DNA of 61,286 bases from Sphingomonadales bacterium (GCA_027490095.1 JAIXYT010000017.1:1-61286), one strand, 5' to 3'; numbered from the stretch's first letter, positions 35,053-45,032 are shown. The notes: generated by a model from the sequence alone, not told the origin. Numbers and translations: made by a program.

Positions 35053-35805
35053 TCAGTACTTCCAGCCGCTGTGGATCGCCACCGCGCCGCCCAGGATCGG
35101 CCGCGCCCTCACCTGCCGGAAGCCGGCCTCTTCCACCAGCCGGGCAAAGCCCGGCATGTCCGGAAAGCGCCGGATCGATTCGACCAGATACTGGTAGGCG
35201 TCCGCATCGCGCGCCACCGCCGCCCCGATCCGCGGCACCACCTTCATCGAATAAAGGTCATAGGCCTCGGCGAAGCCCGGCCAGGTGCTGGTCGAAAACT
35301 CCAGGCAGAAAAAGCGCCCGCCCCATTTCAGCACCCGGTGGATGTCCTTAAGCGCCTTGGGGATGTCGGTCACGTTGCGGATCCCGAAGGCGATCGTCAC
35401 GGCATCGAACTGCGCCGACCCGAACGGCATTTCCTCGGCATTGGCCTCCACGAACTGCATGTGGGGAAAGCCCTTTTTCTGGGCCCGCTCGCGCCCCACG
35501 GCCAGCATGCCGGGGTTGATGTCGGCAACGGTCACGTCCGCGCCCCGCTTGGCGATCCGGAACGCGATGTCGCCCGTGCCGCCGGCGAGGTCCAGGATCC
35601 GCTCATGCGGCTGCGGCTTCAGCAGCTTGACGAAATCGTCCTTCCACAGCCGGTGCATGCCGCCCGACATCAGGTCGTTCATCAGGTCGTAGCGGGGCGC
35701 CACGCGCTCGAAGATGTCGCGCACGGCCTGCGTCTTCTCGGCAGGGGCCACATCCCTGAAACCAAGGGAAACGAGCGGCTCGGAAGGGTTTGTCTGGTCT
35801 GTCAC
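35053..35805 (-). CDS. ubiE: Demethylmenaquinone/demethylubiquinol methyltransferase UbiE
   Basis: UbiE methylates the quinone ring in ubiquinone (and menaquinone) synthesis with SAM. 250 residues of the Class I methyltransferase fold: RYDLMNDLMSGGMHRLWKDD, the SAM loop ILDLAGGTGDIAFRIA and the signature YDLYSMKVVPRIGAAVARDADAY (in part). The start is GTG 35805. Fits a ubiE-ubiB operon; mutM runs divergently from a 53-nt gap. Confidence 0.96.
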   Translation of the reverse strand: MTDQTNPSEPLVSLGFRDVAPAEKTQAVRDIFERVAPRYDLMNDLMSGGMHRLWKDDFVKLLKPQPHERILDLAGGTGDIAFRIAKRGADVTVADINPGMLAVGRERAQKKGFPHMQFVEANAEEMPFGSAQFDAVTIAFGIRNVTDIPKALKDIHRVLKWGGRFFCLEFSTSTWPGFAEAYDLYSMKVVPRIGAAVARDADAYQYLVESIRRFPDMPGFARLVEEAGFRQVRARPILGGAVAIHSGWKY

Positions 35806-35858
35806 GATCCTGCGTCTAGCGCCTGCCGGCCATCCGTGCCACTGGCGTCAAACGCCAC

Positions 35859-36671
35859 ATGCCCGAACTTCCGGAAGTCGAAACCGTTGTCAGGGGCTTG
35901 CAGCCCCTTCTGCTCGGCCAGCGGCTCGGGCAGGTGATCGCGCGCCGGCCGGATCTGCGCTGGCCGCTGCCTCCCGATCTCGGCCAGCGCTTGACGGGCG
36001 CCACCGTCACCGGCCTCAAGCGCCGCGCCAAATACGGCCTCATGGAAACCGACCGCGGCGACACGCTGATCTTCCACCTCGGCATGTCGGGCAGATTCCA
36101 CCAGCTCACCGGCGCGCCCGGCACCCACGACCATGTCCTGTTCGTCACCCAGCAGGGCACGCTTGCCTACAATGATCACCGCCGATTCGGCTCCATGCAC
36201 CTCACCCCCACGCCCGAGGTGGCAGCGCACCCGCTGATCGCCCCGATCGGCCCCGAGCCGCTGTCGGACGCCTTTTCGGGCCCCTGGCTGCAGGCCCGCG
36301 CCGCCGGCCGCTTCACCTCCATCAAGGCCCTGCTGCTCGACCAGCACACGGTCGCCGGGATCGGCAACATCTACGCCTGCGAGGCGCTGTTCGAGGCCGG
36401 GATCAACCCGGTTCGCATGGCCGGCGCGATCGCACCGAAGCGACTCGACCGGCTGGTCGACGTGATCAAGGCAACGCTCGATCGAGCGATCGCGGCCGGC
36501 GGCTCCACCTTGCGCGACCATGCACAGGTGTCCGGCGACCTCGGCTATTTCCAGCACAGCTTCCGGGTCTATGGCCGCGCGGGCGAGCCCTGCCCCGGCT
36601 GCGGCGCCCCGGTCCGGCGCCGGGTGCAGCAGGGCCGCTCCACCTTCCACTGCCCGGCCTGCCAGCGCTGA
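35859..36671 (+). CDS. mutM: Formamidopyrimidine-DNA glycosylase
   Basis: MutM (Fpg) removes 8-oxoguanine and formamidopyrimidines. 270 residues beginning [14 protein letters not shown], in which the N-terminal Pro after Met is the nucleophile and the Glu is catalytic. It has the helix-two-turn-helix DNA contact ([18 protein letters not shown]) and a C-terminal zinc finger C-P-G-C ... C-P-A-C ([10 protein letters not shown] ... FHCPACQR). All key residues are present. Conserved next to ubiE in alphaproteobacteria. Confidence 0.97.
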   Translation: MPELPEVETVVRGLQPLLLGQRLGQVIARRPDLRWPLPPDLGQRLTGATVTGLKRRAKYGLMETDRGDTLIFHLGMSGRFHQLTGAPGTHDHVLFVTQQGTLAYNDHRRFGSMHLTPTPEVAAHPLIAPIGPEPLSDAFSGPWLQARAAGRFTSIKALLLDQHTVAGIGNIYACEALFEAGINPVRMAGAIAPKRLDRLVDVIKATLDRAIAAGGSTLRDHAQVSGDLGYFQHSFRVYGRAGEPCPGCGAPVRRRVQQGRSTFHCPACQR

Positions 36672-36775
36672 GCCCCGCCCGTGCAGCTTGACAGCAGGCC
36701 AAGCCCCAAGTAGGTGCGCCGCCTTTCCGGCAGGCACGGCCTCGCCGGTCGGTTTGTCTTGGAGAGACTGGATTT

Positions 36776-37039
36776 ATGGCGAACACGCCTCAGGCAGAAA
36801 AGCGGATTCGGCGCAACGAACGCCGCGCGGCGGTCAACAAGGCGCGCCTGTCGCGCATCCGCACGCAGGTGAAGAAGGTCGAGTCGGCAATCGCCGCCGG
36901 TGACAAGGGGGCCGCGCAGGCCGCCCTCCAGGCCGCGCAGCCCGAACTCGATCGCGGCGTGGCCCGGGGCGTCCTGCACCGCAACACCGCTTCCCGGAAG
37001 CTGTCGCGGCTGACCAAGCGCATCTCTGCGCTGGGCTGA
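36776..37039 (+). CDS. rpsT: 30S ribosomal protein S20
   Basis: 87 residues: [40 protein letters not shown] and [17 protein letters not shown]. The helical basic protein binds the 5' and 3' minor domains of 16S rRNA. Lies between mutM and dnaA, its usual place in alphaproteobacteria. Followed by a strong terminator. Confidence 0.98.
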   Translation: MANTPQAEKRIRRNERRAAVNKARLSRIRTQVKKVESAIAAGDKGAAQAALQAAQPELDRGVARGVLHRNTASRKLSRLTKRISALG

Positions 37040-37092
37040 ACCAGCCTTGCCGGCCAGGCCGGCGTGTCATTGATCCGACACGGATCTGTCAT

Positions 37093-37120
37093 AGCGGGCG
37101 GCCCCCAGGGGCCGCCCGCT
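37093..37120 (+). terminator. Terminator after rpsT
   Basis: Perfect 12-bp stem AGCGGGCGGCCC (37093-37104) and GGGCCGCCCGCT (37109-37120) with a 4-nt loop, then TTGCGTTG. Strong stem but a weak T-tract. It closes the rpsT transcript 53 nt after its stop codon. Confidence 0.8.
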
Positions 37121-37788
37121 TTGCGTTGTCGGGCCAACGGCTTGCGCCCTTCTACCGAGGACCGGCCGTCTCGTCCGATTCGCAAATCTGCAACAATATA
37201 GTCATTTGAAAGTCGTTGTATTTCAATGACTTGCAGAAATTCTGCGAAGAATCCGAGGTTTGCGCTGTCAATCGAATTATTTGCCGTGGATGCAATTTTG
37301 CGGCCTTGTGTCGGCGTCGGGACGCTGATTTAAGGCCCCTCACGCCGGCGCAGGCCGCCTGAAAGGACAAGGGGCGAATCACTCCCCACCCGGCCAGGGC
37401 AGCCCGGCAGACCAACATTCTGGCATGCATAGCCCGGCAAACTCCGGAGCCTTGCTTGCGCCGATTGGTCCGGAAGCAGCCGCTTCCGGAAAAGGGGAAG
37501 TCTTGCGCGTTCGGGAGGGCAATAGAAACATGGGTCGAGTCGCATACCAAAGCCTGAGCACCGGGTCCGTCGTGCTGCACATCGGGCAGGCAGCAGCTGC
37601 CCAGGGCAAGGGCGCCCGCATCCGCCACCGCACCTGCAGCTGGAAGCATCTCGGTCGCCCTCCCTTCCTGCCGGCCCCCGTTCCACTGGAGCGCCCGGGC
37701 AGCTGACGGGCCTCCATCCGGGCCCCACCCAGCAGTCCGCCTTCGCCCGCGAAGGCATACGTTCCGTTCCAGCAGGCAGGTATCTCCC
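37121..37788. other. dnaA upstream region with A/T-rich island
   Basis: No gene seen. From about 37175 to 37310 the DNA is markedly A/T-rich, with a perfect 13-bp palindrome GCAGAAATTCTGC (37233-37245), a near-palindrome TCATTTGAAA/TTTCAATGA (37202-37229) and GANTC sites (37177-37181, 37249-37253), the target of CcrM-type methylases in alphaproteobacteria. Further right, at 37469-37490, is TCCGGAAGC/GCTTCCGGA. No cluster of canonical DnaA boxes (TTATCCACA) was found. A duplex-unwinding element or regulatory region is possible. Confidence 0.6.
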
Positions 37789-39270
37789 TTGACGCACCCA
37801 ACACCCCATTCCGCCCAGCCTGCCCGGCAACCGCTTCCCGGCCTGGACGGTCTTCCCGAAGCCCACATGGCCGCCGATCCGGAACTGCTTGCCGGCGGGC
37901 TTGGACCCGATGCGACCCGCGGATCGGTCGACGCCCAGGCGCTCAGGGCCTGGGGCCTGGTGCGCGCCCACCTCTTGTCGGACCTGGGCGAAAAGACCTT
38001 CAACAGCTGGCTGAAGCCGCTGCAGCTCTCGGGCGTGTCGAACGGGGACGTGCGCCTGTCCGTTCCGTCGCGCTTCATGGCAGACTGGGTGAGGAACCAC
38101 TTCGCCGACCGGCTTCGCCACGCCTTTGCCCAGCACATCCCCGGTATCCGCCAGGTGACGATCGACGTCGGCGCCGGCGCCACCATCGTTCCCAGCGAAC
38201 CGGAGGCCGCCGTCGACGGGCCGACACTGTCGGAACAGTCCAGCTTCGAACCGCGCTACAGCTTCACGACGTTCGTTGTCGGCAAATCCAATGAACTTGC
38301 CTTCAACGCCGCCCAGACGCTGGCGGCCGCCGTGACCTCCGGCAAGACGGCAGGCTTCAACCCGCTGTTCCTCCACGGCCCCACCGGGCTCGGCAAGACG
38401 CACCTGATGCACGCAATCGGCTCGGCCGTCCTCGCCGCCAACCCGAAGGCCAAGGTGGTCTACCTCTCGGCCGAGAAGTTCATGGTCGAATTCCTCGCAG
38501 CGCTCCGCGCGAGGGACACCATCGCCTTCAAGCAGCGCCTGCGCTCGGCCGACCTGCTGATGGTCGACGACGTGCAGTTCATCGCCGGCAAGGAATCGAC
38601 GCAGGAAGAATTCTTCCACACCATGAACGAGATCATCTCGGCCGGCCGCTGGCTGGTGATCTCCGCCGACCGGTCCCCGCAGAACCTCGAAGGCATCGAA
38701 TCGCGAATTCTCTCGCGCCTCGCCTGGGGCCTCGTCGCCGACATCAACCCGGCCGACTTCGAACTGCGCTACAACATCCTGCGCACCAAACTGGCCGCCA
38801 TGCCGGGCGCGCAGGTGCCCGACGAAGTGGTGCAGTTCCTCGCGCGCAAGATCGTCGCCAACGTCCGCGAACTGGAAGGCGCGCTGAACCGCGTCATCGC
38901 CTACTCGAACCTCGTCGGCCGCAAGCTGGACATGGACTTCACCCGCGAAGTGCTCGCCGACGTGCTCCGCGCCCACAGCCGCAAGCTGACGATCGACGAA
39001 ATCCAGCGCCGCGTCGCCGACCACTATGCGCTGAAGATCAACGACCTCATCTCCCCTCGCCGCGCCCGCGAAGTCGCCCGGCCCCGGCAGGTGGCGATGT
39101 ACCTGGCCAAGATGCTGACGCCGCGCTCCCTGCCGGAGATCGGGAGAAGGTTCGGCGGCCGCGACCACACGACGGTCATGCACGCGGTGAAGCGGATCGA
39201 GGAACTGCGCGCGACCGACCACGAGCTGGATCGGGACATCAACCAGCTGCGGCGGGCGCTGGACAGCTGA
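37789..39270 (+). CDS. dnaA: Chromosomal replication initiator DnaA
   Basis: DnaA binds DnaA boxes and opens oriC. 493 residues with TTG 37789 (SD-like AGGCAGG upstream); ATG 37867 would give a shorter protein and is also possible. Domain [19 protein letters not shown] (about 62-79). AAA+ domain: Walker [20 protein letters not shown] (about 193-211), Walker [18 protein letters not shown], then [20 protein letters not shown]. Domain IV: helix-turn-helix and signature [19 protein letters not shown]. No long N-terminal Pro stretch beyond the first ~40 residues. Confidence 0.97.
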   Translation: MTHPTPHSAQPARQPLPGLDGLPEAHMAADPELLAGGLGPDATRGSVDAQALRAWGLVRAHLLSDLGEKTFNSWLKPLQLSGVSNGDVRLSVPSRFMADWVRNHFADRLRHAFAQHIPGIRQVTIDVGAGATIVPSEPEAAVDGPTLSEQSSFEPRYSFTTFVVGKSNELAFNAAQTLAAAVTSGKTAGFNPLFLHGPTGLGKTHLMHAIGSAVLAANPKAKVVYLSAEKFMVEFLAALRARDTIAFKQRLRSADLLMVDDVQFIAGKESTQEEFFHTMNEIISAGRWLVISADRSPQNLEGIESRILSRLAWGLVADINPADFELRYNILRTKLAAMPGAQVPDEVVQFLARKIVANVRELEGALNRVIAYSNLVGRKLDMDFTREVLADVLRAHSRKLTIDEIQRRVADHYALKINDLISPRRAREVARPRQVAMYLAKMLTPRSLPEIGRRFGGRDHTTVMHAVKRIEELRATDHELDRDINQLRRALDS

Positions 39271-39286
39271 GAAGGGCCTCCGGCGG

Positions 39287-39307
39287 GCAGGGAAATGATT
39301 TCCCTGC
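39287..39307 (+). repeat. REP-like palindrome unit d (plus orientation)
   Basis: Hairpin 2: GCAGGGAAAT/ATTTCCCTGC with a single-base loop, followed by ACCCTCGAAG. Seventeen bases past the dnaA stop codon. Its hairpin 1 is degenerate (GGGCCTCCGGC). It faces unit e at 39964, so the acetyltransferase gene at 39439 is enclosed by an inverted pair. Confidence 0.85.
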
Positions 39308-39438
39308 ACCCTCGAAGTTGGGTCGGCTCGTGACGCTTTTTCCGCGACGTCTGAATGCCTGCGGCGCTCTGCTCCCGAAAGGCGGGCTTGGCCTTTCAGC
39401 GGATTGCTGCTGGCGGCAACGCCGGGCTACGACATGTC

Positions 39439-39858
39439 ATGGTGTACATCAGCACATATGCAGACAGGCACTTCGCCGGCGTCGAGTCCCTTTGGAGCGC
39501 GGTCTTTCCGACAGACCCGCCCTGGAACAAGGCCGCAGTGGCCATCCCGGAGAAGCTAAAGGTGCAGCCTGAGCTGTTCCTTGTTGCCGAAGAGTCCGGT
39601 GAGGTGATCGGCACGGCAATGGCAGGGTATGACGGCCATCGCGGATGGCTGTACGCCATCGCCGTCATGCCTCAGCGCCAGAGGGAAGGCATTGGCTCGA
39701 AATTGCTTCTGGACGCCGAGGCTCGGCTGATGCGACTGGGATGTGGCAAGGCGAACCTGCAAATCAGAGCTGGAAATGAGGAGGTCGCTGCATTCTATCG
39801 CCGGCACGGTTACGAGGTCGAAGAGCGCATCAGCATGGGAAAGCGTTTCGAACGCTAG
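39439..39858 (+). CDS. GNAT family N-acetyltransferase between inverted REP units
   Basis: 139 residues: ISTYADRHFAGVESLWSAVF at the N-terminus, then VIGTAMAGYDGHRGWLYAIA and the acetyl-CoA loop VMPQRQREGIGSKLLLDAEA with R-x-x-G-I-G, and LQIRAGNEEVAAFYRRHGYE. A YpeA-like GNAT; substrate unknown. ATG 39439 is the best start; no ribosome site is clear. GC content is lower than in dnaA or thrS on either side, and the gene lies alone between two REP-like units in opposite orientation, consistent with gain by transfer. Confidence 0.85.
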   Translation: MVYISTYADRHFAGVESLWSAVFPTDPPWNKAAVAIPEKLKVQPELFLVAEESGEVIGTAMAGYDGHRGWLYAIAVMPQRQREGIGSKLLLDAEARLMRLGCGKANLQIRAGNEEVAAFYRRHGYEVEERISMGKRFER

Positions 39859-39963
39859 AGGCCGGGTTCGCGACATGGCTCCGCGCGGAAGGCGCATTCA
39901 AAGCCGGGCGCCGGTTGAACCCCGGCTCGCAGATGGAGAGCGATAGCTTTCCAGTCCGAGGGT

Positions 39964-40006
39964 GCAGGGAAATCATTTCCCTGCCGGGTGGAGGGCGGAG
40001 CCCTCC
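39964..40006 (-). repeat. REP-like palindrome unit e (minus orientation)
   Basis: Hairpin 2 at 39964-39984 (GCAGGGAAAT/ATTTCCCTGC) and hairpin 1 at 39990-40006 (GGAGGGC/GCCCTCC), linker CGGGT. Preceded by CGAGGGT. Hairpin 2 is identical to that in unit b at 11813, 28 kb away. The thrS gene begins 79 nt on. Confidence 0.9.
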
Positions 40007-40084
40007 CCGCCGGAGGCCCTTCCCTTGCTCTTTCCCCCTCTCCCCAAGTAGGGAGCGCCCTCAACACGCGAAGGAGTGCCCCCA

Positions 40085-42094
40085 GTGTCTGCCCTTATCC
40101 GTCTCACGCTTCCGGATGGCTCGGTGCGCGAAGTTGCGGCCGGGACCACTGGTGGCGATGTGGCGCGCAGCATTGGGCCGGGGTTGGCGAAGGCGGCGTT
40201 GGCGGCGCGGGTGGATGGCGAGGTTGTCGATCTCGAGCGGCCGATCACCAAGCACGCGAGCCTGGCGATCGTGACGGCGAAGGACGAGGCGGACGCGCTG
40301 GAGTTGGCGCGGCATGACTTTGCGCATGTGCTGGCGGAGGCCGTTCAGGCCCTGCATCCGGGCACGCAGATCACCTTCGGGCCGGCGACGGACGATGGCT
40401 TTTACTATGATCTGGCGCCGCCGGCTGGGCGGGGGCCGTTCACGGACGAGGAGCTGCCGGCGATCGAGGCCGAGATGCGGCGGATCATTTCGGCCGACAA
40501 GCCTTTGCGCCGGGAGGTGTGGCGCCGGAATGACCTGATTGCGCGGTGGCGGGACCAGGGCGAGACGTTCAAGGCCGAGTGGGCGGCGGAGCTGCCCGCG
40601 GGCGAGGAGCTGAGTGTCTATTGGTCGGGTGAGGACTGGATGGACATGTGCCGCGGGCCGCACTTGCCAAGCACGGGGAAGCTCGATCCGGCGGCGTTCA
40701 AGCTGACGCGGGTGTCGGGGGCTTATTGGCGGGGGGATCAGAAGAACCCGCAGCTTTCGCGCATCTATGGAACGGGCTGGCTGAGCAAGAAGCAGCTGGA
40801 TGCCCACCTGACGATGCTGGAGGAGGCCGCGAAGCGCGACCACCGCAAGCTGGGCGCGGAGATGGACCTTTTCCACCTGCAGTCCGAAGCGCATGGCAGC
40901 GTGTTCTGGCATCCGAAGGGATACCTCATCTGGCGGACGCTGGAGGCCTATATGCGCCGCCGGCTGGATGCGGCGGGCTATGTCGAGGTGAAGACCCCGC
41001 AGGTGATGGACGCGAAGCAGTGGGAGCAGAGCGGCCACTGGGGCAAGTATCGCGAGAACATGTTCGTGATCCCCGACGAGGTGCCCAACACCGAGGATGA
41101 GGGGCCGATCGTATCGGACGACGCCGAGTGGATGGCGCTGAAGCCGATGAACTGTCCTGCGCATGTGCTGATCTTCCGCCAGGGCATCAAGAGCTACCGC
41201 GACCTGCCCTTGCGGATGGCGGAGTTCGGCTGCTGCCACCGGAACGAGCCGCATGGCGCGCTGCACGGCATCATGCGGGTGCGGCAGTTCACGCAGGACG
41301 ACGCGCACATCTTCGTGCGCGAGGACCAGCTGGTGGGCGAGGTGGCGGCGTTCATCGACCTTCTGCACTCGGTCTATGCCGACCTCGGCTTCGACAAGTA
41401 CGCCGTGAAGCTGGCTCTGCGGCCGGAGAAGCGGTTCGGGTCCGAGGAGATGTGGGATCTTTCGGAGGAGGAGCTGCGCCGGGCGGTGCAGGTGTCGAAC
41501 CTTCCCGACAGCATCAAGGCCGGCTTCGAGGAGCTTCCGGGTGAGGGCGCCTTCTATGCGCCGAAGCTGGAGTTTCACCTGACGGACGCGATCGGGCGGA
41601 CCTGGCAGGTGGGGACGATCCAGTCGGACCGGGTGCTGCCCGAGCGGCTGGATGCGAGCTATGTGGGCGAGGATGGCGAGCGTCACCGGCCGGTGATGTT
41701 GCACCGGGCGATCCTGGGGACATTCGAGCGCTTCATCGGAATCCTGATCGAGCATCATGCCGGGCGGTTCCCGCTGTGGCTGGCGCCGGTGCAGGTGGTG
41801 GTGGCGACGATCGTGTCGGATGCGGATGATTATGCCGTGGGGCTTGTCGAGCAGCTGAAGGCGGCGGGCATCCGGGCCGAGACGGACCTGAGGAACGAGA
41901 AGATCAACTACAAGGTGCGCGAGCACAGTCTCGCCAAGGTGCCGGTTCTGCTGGTGGTTGGGCGCCGCGAGGCGGAGGAGGGCACGGTCGCTGTCCGCCG
42001 GCTGGGCAGTGACGGGCAGCAGGTGGCGGCGTTCGGCGAGGTTCTGGACGGGCTTCGGGGCGAGGCACTGGCGCCGGACTTGAGGAGCGGTTGA
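40085..42094 (+). CDS. thrS: Threonine--tRNA ligase
   Basis: 669 residues. TGS domain (1-60), editing domain with [19 protein letters not shown] (His-rich) and catalytic class II core: [20 protein letters not shown] with the zinc-binding Cys, [24 protein letters not shown] (motif 2) and [20 protein letters not shown] (motif 3), and a C-terminal anticodon domain. GTG 40085 is preferred over the GTG at 40076, because AAGGAG lies 8 nt before it. The plus-strand skew turns strongly G-rich here. Confidence 0.96.
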   Translation: MSALIRLTLPDGSVREVAAGTTGGDVARSIGPGLAKAALAARVDGEVVDLERPITKHASLAIVTAKDEADALELARHDFAHVLAEAVQALHPGTQITFGPATDDGFYYDLAPPAGRGPFTDEELPAIEAEMRRIISADKPLRREVWRRNDLIARWRDQGETFKAEWAAELPAGEELSVYWSGEDWMDMCRGPHLPSTGKLDPAAFKLTRVSGAYWRGDQKNPQLSRIYGTGWLSKKQLDAHLTMLEEAAKRDHRKLGAEMDLFHLQSEAHGSVFWHPKGYLIWRTLEAYMRRRLDAAGYVEVKTPQVMDAKQWEQSGHWGKYRENMFVIPDEVPNTEDEGPIVSDDAEWMALKPMNCPAHVLIFRQGIKSYRDLPLRMAEFGCCHRNEPHGALHGIMRVRQFTQDDAHIFVREDQLVGEVAAFIDLLHSVYADLGFDKYAVKLALRPEKRFGSEEMWDLSEEELRRAVQVSNLPDSIKAGFEELPGEGAFYAPKLEFHLTDAIGRTWQVGTIQSDRVLPERLDASYVGEDGERHRPVMLHRAILGTFERFIGILIEHHAGRFPLWLAPVQVVVATIVSDADDYAVGLVEQLKAAGIRAETDLRNEKINYKVREHSLAKVPVLLVVGRREAEEGTVAVRRLGSDGQQVAAFGEVLDGLRGEALAPDLRSG

Positions 42095-42525
42095 TGCCGG
42101 ACATCCGCAGGCTTTCGGAGACGTTCGCTGTCGCGCCGCAGATCGAGCTCGACGAGATCGAGGCGGTGAAGGCCGCCGGCTTCGGCTTCGTGGTGAACAA
42201 CCGGCCGGATGGCGAGGCGTTCGACCAGCCGGAGGGGGCCGAGATGGAGGCCGCGGCTCTGGCGGCGGGGCTTGGCTATTGCGCGATCCCGATCGATCAT
42301 TCGGGGTTTTCGGTCGAGCAGGTGGCGGCGCTGTCGGCGCTGATGGTGTCGCCGCGGCCGATCCTCGCCTATTGCCGCTCGGGCACGCGCTCCGCGATGC
42401 TGTGGGCGCTGGCATCGGCTGCGCGCGGGGCCGATATCGAGGGCATCATCGATTCGGCGATGACCGCGGGCTATGATGTGCGGGGCCTGCGGCCGGCGAT
42501 GGAGCAGCTCGCCGCGCAGGGCTGA
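42094..42525 (+). CDS. TIGR01244 family (DUF442) phosphatase-like protein
   Basis: 143 residues. Protein-tyrosine-phosphatase-like fold with the P-loop YCRSGTRSAMLW (Cys94, Arg100) and preceding IELDEIEAVKAAGFGFVVNN and GYCAIPIDH. Family TIGR01244 is often described as a beta-lactamase-hydrolase-like or sulfur-transferase-like domain; its activity is not settled. The ATG overlaps the thrS stop codon (TGATG). Confidence 0.88.
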   Translation: MPDIRRLSETFAVAPQIELDEIEAVKAAGFGFVVNNRPDGEAFDQPEGAEMEAAALAAGLGYCAIPIDHSGFSVEQVAALSALMVSPRPILAYCRSGTRSAMLWALASAARGADIEGIIDSAMTAGYDVRGLRPAMEQLAAQG

Positions 42526-42538
42526 AGGGGGCTTCTTG

Positions 42539-43750
42539 ATGGCGAAGGCAGCAGGCACCGGGACGGCCGAGCCACGGATCGACTGCCGTGACACGCCGGT
42601 TGAACAGCGGCCGCCGCACCTCAATGTCCTTGTGCTGCAAGGCGGGGGCGCGCTTGGCGCCTATCACCTTGGCGTGTGCGAGGAACTTGCGCAGATGGAG
42701 GTGTCGCCCGACTGGGTGTGCGGGATTTCCATCGGGGCGATCAACGCGGCGCTGATCGCCGGCAACCGGCCGCAGCATCGGATCGAGGCGCTGGTGACCT
42801 TCTGGGAGCAGATCTCCTCGGGTCTGGTGCCGGGCTTTGCCATTCCCGACGGCACGGCGCGCGATCTGTGGTCGCAGGGGGCGGCTGTCTGGATTGCAGC
42901 GACGGGGGTGCCGGGCTTCTTCCGGCCGCGCTTTCCGCCGGCGAAGTTCCAGCCGGACGGCTCGCTGGGGGCGATCAGCTATTACGACACCGAGCCGCTG
43001 CGGCAGACGCTCGAAGGCCTTATCGACTGGGACTATCTGAACGATGGGCCGATCCGGCTGTCGGTGGGGTCGGTGTCGGTGACCACGGGGCGGATGCACT
43101 TCTTCGACACCAAGGGCGGACCGGACCACACCCGTTTGACGGTCGACCATGTGATGTCGTCTGGGGCGCTGCCGCCGGGCTTTCCGCCCGTGCAGATCGG
43201 GGACGACTGGTTCTGGGACGGCGGGATCGCGTCAAATGCGCCGCTGCAGCATGTTCTGGACGAGGGCGTGAGCCACGACAAGAACATCTTCCAGGTGGAC
43301 CTGTTCCCATCGGAGGGACCGTTCCCGGCGACGCTCCTGGATGCCGAGACGCGGGCGCAGGACATCCGCTATGCGAGCCGGACGCGGCTGAACACGAACC
43401 TGGAGATGGCGCTGAGCCCTGCTCGGCTCATCGTGCGCCGGGTGCTCGACAGTTGCGGCGCCGACCTGTCCGGGCTGACCGACGCCGAGATCGAAACCCT
43501 GCGCGCCTTTGCCTGCGAGCAGCATATCGAGATCGCGCAGATCATCTATCGCGACAAGGCCTACAGCGGGAAGGCGCGGGGCTATGAATTCAGCCGCCCC
43601 ACCATGGAGGCGCACCGCGCGGCCGGGCGGCGGGATGCGGCCCGGGCGCTTGCCGTGCGGGACTGGCGGCTGCGCCCGGCGGTGAACGGGGTGCACTGTG
43701 TCGATGTGGGCGCCGACGACCTGTCGCTGAGGCCCAAGGCCAGCCGCTAG
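42539..43750 (+). CDS. Patatin-like phospholipase
   Basis: 403 residues. Patatin domain: LNVLVLQGGGALGAYHLGV (oxyanion hole), nucleophile elbow CGISIGAIN (Ser64 in G-x-S-x-G) and catalytic Asp in WFWDGGIASNAP, followed by a DUF3734-type C-terminal part (FEFSR-type YSGKARGYEFSRPTMEAH). A cytoplasmic or membrane-associated serine lipase/acyl hydrolase. Start ATG 42539; no signal peptide. Thirteen bases separate it from the TIGR01244-like gene, so it is probably in one operon with thrS. Confidence 0.92.
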   Translation: MAKAAGTGTAEPRIDCRDTPVEQRPPHLNVLVLQGGGALGAYHLGVCEELAQMEVSPDWVCGISIGAINAALIAGNRPQHRIEALVTFWEQISSGLVPGFAIPDGTARDLWSQGAAVWIAATGVPGFFRPRFPPAKFQPDGSLGAISYYDTEPLRQTLEGLIDWDYLNDGPIRLSVGSVSVTTGRMHFFDTKGGPDHTRLTVDHVMSSGALPPGFPPVQIGDDWFWDGGIASNAPLQHVLDEGVSHDKNIFQVDLFPSEGPFPATLLDAETRAQDIRYASRTRLNTNLEMALSPARLIVRRVLDSCGADLSGLTDAEIETLRAFACEQHIEIAQIIYRDKAYSGKARGYEFSRPTMEAHRAAGRRDAARALAVRDWRLRPAVNGVHCVDVGADDLSLRPKASR

Positions 43751-43757
43751 GGGCGCG

Positions 43758-45032
43758 CTAGAAGGCGGTCGGGGCCGGGCTGACGGTGGTGAAGCCGCTG
43801 GGGCCGACCTGCTGCACCTCGAGCCCACGTTCGGCGATGTTGCCCTTGAAGCGGAAGATGCCGTCGACGCCCGCGAAGCCTTGCGGATCGGCAAGGATCG
43901 ACTGCGGGAACGGCGTGCCCAGCCTCCACTGCTGCCCGGCTGTGCTGACGGCGAGAAGCATCGCGTCGTAGGACAGGCTGGCAAGCCGGGAGGGCGTGCC
44001 GCCGAAGCGGGCCTGGTAGCGCTTGGCCATCGACTGGAAGCGCTGGTCGGGGACGGCTGCGAACACGGCCCCGCGCAGGGCCGGCGAGGCGCCGAGGCCG
44101 GGCTCGGTGTTCCAGAGCTCGGTCCCCATCATCAGGAAGCTGCCCGTGGGCGCGCCGAACTTGGCGAGATGCGGGCCGAAGGCAGCCGCGATGGCGCCCG
44201 AATCGGCAACCAGCAGCGCTTCGAACGGCACTGGTGCCGGGCCGGCCGCGGGTGTGGCGATGGTTCCATCGGGGCGCTTCACGGGCGCGGTGCTGCCGGC
44301 CTGCTTCATCCGGGCATCGTAGTCGGTGACTTTGCGCGCGGCGGTCGGCAGGGCGGCGGGCGTGCGCGCGAAATTCTGCAGGGCCACGACCTGGCCTCCG
44401 CTGGCGCTGACGGCGCGGGTGAAGGCGACCGAGGCGCGCTGGCCGTAGACGCCGTCGGGCACCAGCGCTGCAAAGCGTTTCAGGCCCTTTGCGGCCGCGT
44501 AATCGACCACGCGGCTGACCGACTGGGCCGGCTGGAAGCCCAGCACATAGAGCCGTCCGCCTGCGATCGAGCTGTCGTTCGAGAAGCTGAGCATGGTGAT
44601 GCCCTTCGCCTCTGCAGCCGCCTTCACCGCTGCGGCATCGGAGGCGAGCAGGGGCCCCAGGATGAGCTGGGCGCCATCGGCAATGGCGCGGTTGGCGGCG
44701 CCTGCGGCCCCGAGCGCTGCTGTGTCATAGCTGGAGAGGCGGACGCCCTGCTTGTTCGTGTCGACAAGGGCGAGCGTTGCGGCGTTGGCGAGGCTGACGC
44801 CCACCGGGGCGTTCGAGCCCGACAGGGGCACGAGAATCGCGATCCGGTGCACGTCGCCGGGCTTCACCTCGGCCGGCCTTTCGGCCTGCGGCGGAGGGGC
44901 GACAGGGGCAACCGGTGCCTTGGCCCGCGGCGCACAGGCCGCCAGAACGGCAAGCGATGCGAGGGCGCATATCCCCGCTGTCCTCGAGGCGCCGCTTGCC
45001 CTTGCCCCGGCTGCCGCCCAAACTGCCTGCAT
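43758..45032 (-). CDS. lpoA: Penicillin-binding protein activator LpoA-like lipoprotein
   Basis: 424 residues. Lipoprotein signal with lipobox LAVLAAC (Cys33), a Pro/Ala-rich linker, then a type-1 periplasmic-binding fold: IAILVPLSGSNAPVGVSLAN, LILGPLLASDAAAVKAAAEA and LVPDGVYGQRASVAFTR. This matches the penicillin-binding protein activator (LpoA/YraM C-terminal) group, which stimulates PBP1A in peptidoglycan synthesis. It lacks the TPR-like N-terminal domain of enterobacterial LpoA. GGAG precedes ATG 45032. The start codon overlaps that of rsmI on the other strand. Confidence 0.88.
   Translation of the reverse strand: MQAVWAAAGARASGASRTAGICALASLAVLAACAPRAKAPVAPVAPPPQAERPAEVKPGDVHRIAILVPLSGSNAPVGVSLANAATLALVDTNKQGVRLSSYDTAALGAAGAANRAIADGAQLILGPLLASDAAAVKAAAEAKGITMLSFSNDSSIAGGRLYVLGFQPAQSVSRVVDYAAAKGLKRFAALVPDGVYGQRASVAFTRAVSASGGQVVALQNFARTPAALPTAARKVTDYDARMKQAGSTAPVKRPDGTIATPAAGPAPVPFEALLVADSGAIAAAFGPHLAKFGAPTGSFLMMGTELWNTEPGLGASPALRGAVFAAVPDQRFQSMAKRYQARFGGTPSRLASLSYDAMLLAVSTAGQQWRLGTPFPQSILADPQGFAGVDGIFRFKGNIAERGLEVQQVGPSGFTTVSPAPTAF

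Noticed and set aside
37121-37788. Small proteins in the dnaA upstream gap
   Set aside because: Several short frames exist, but none has a ribosome site and a believable protein composition. Cys-rich and proline-rich translations look like noise.
37121-40084. Canonical oriC DnaA-box cluster
   Set aside because: No TTATCCACA-type sequence was seen by eye, only weak partial matches such as CGTGGATGC. The skew evidence stands without it.
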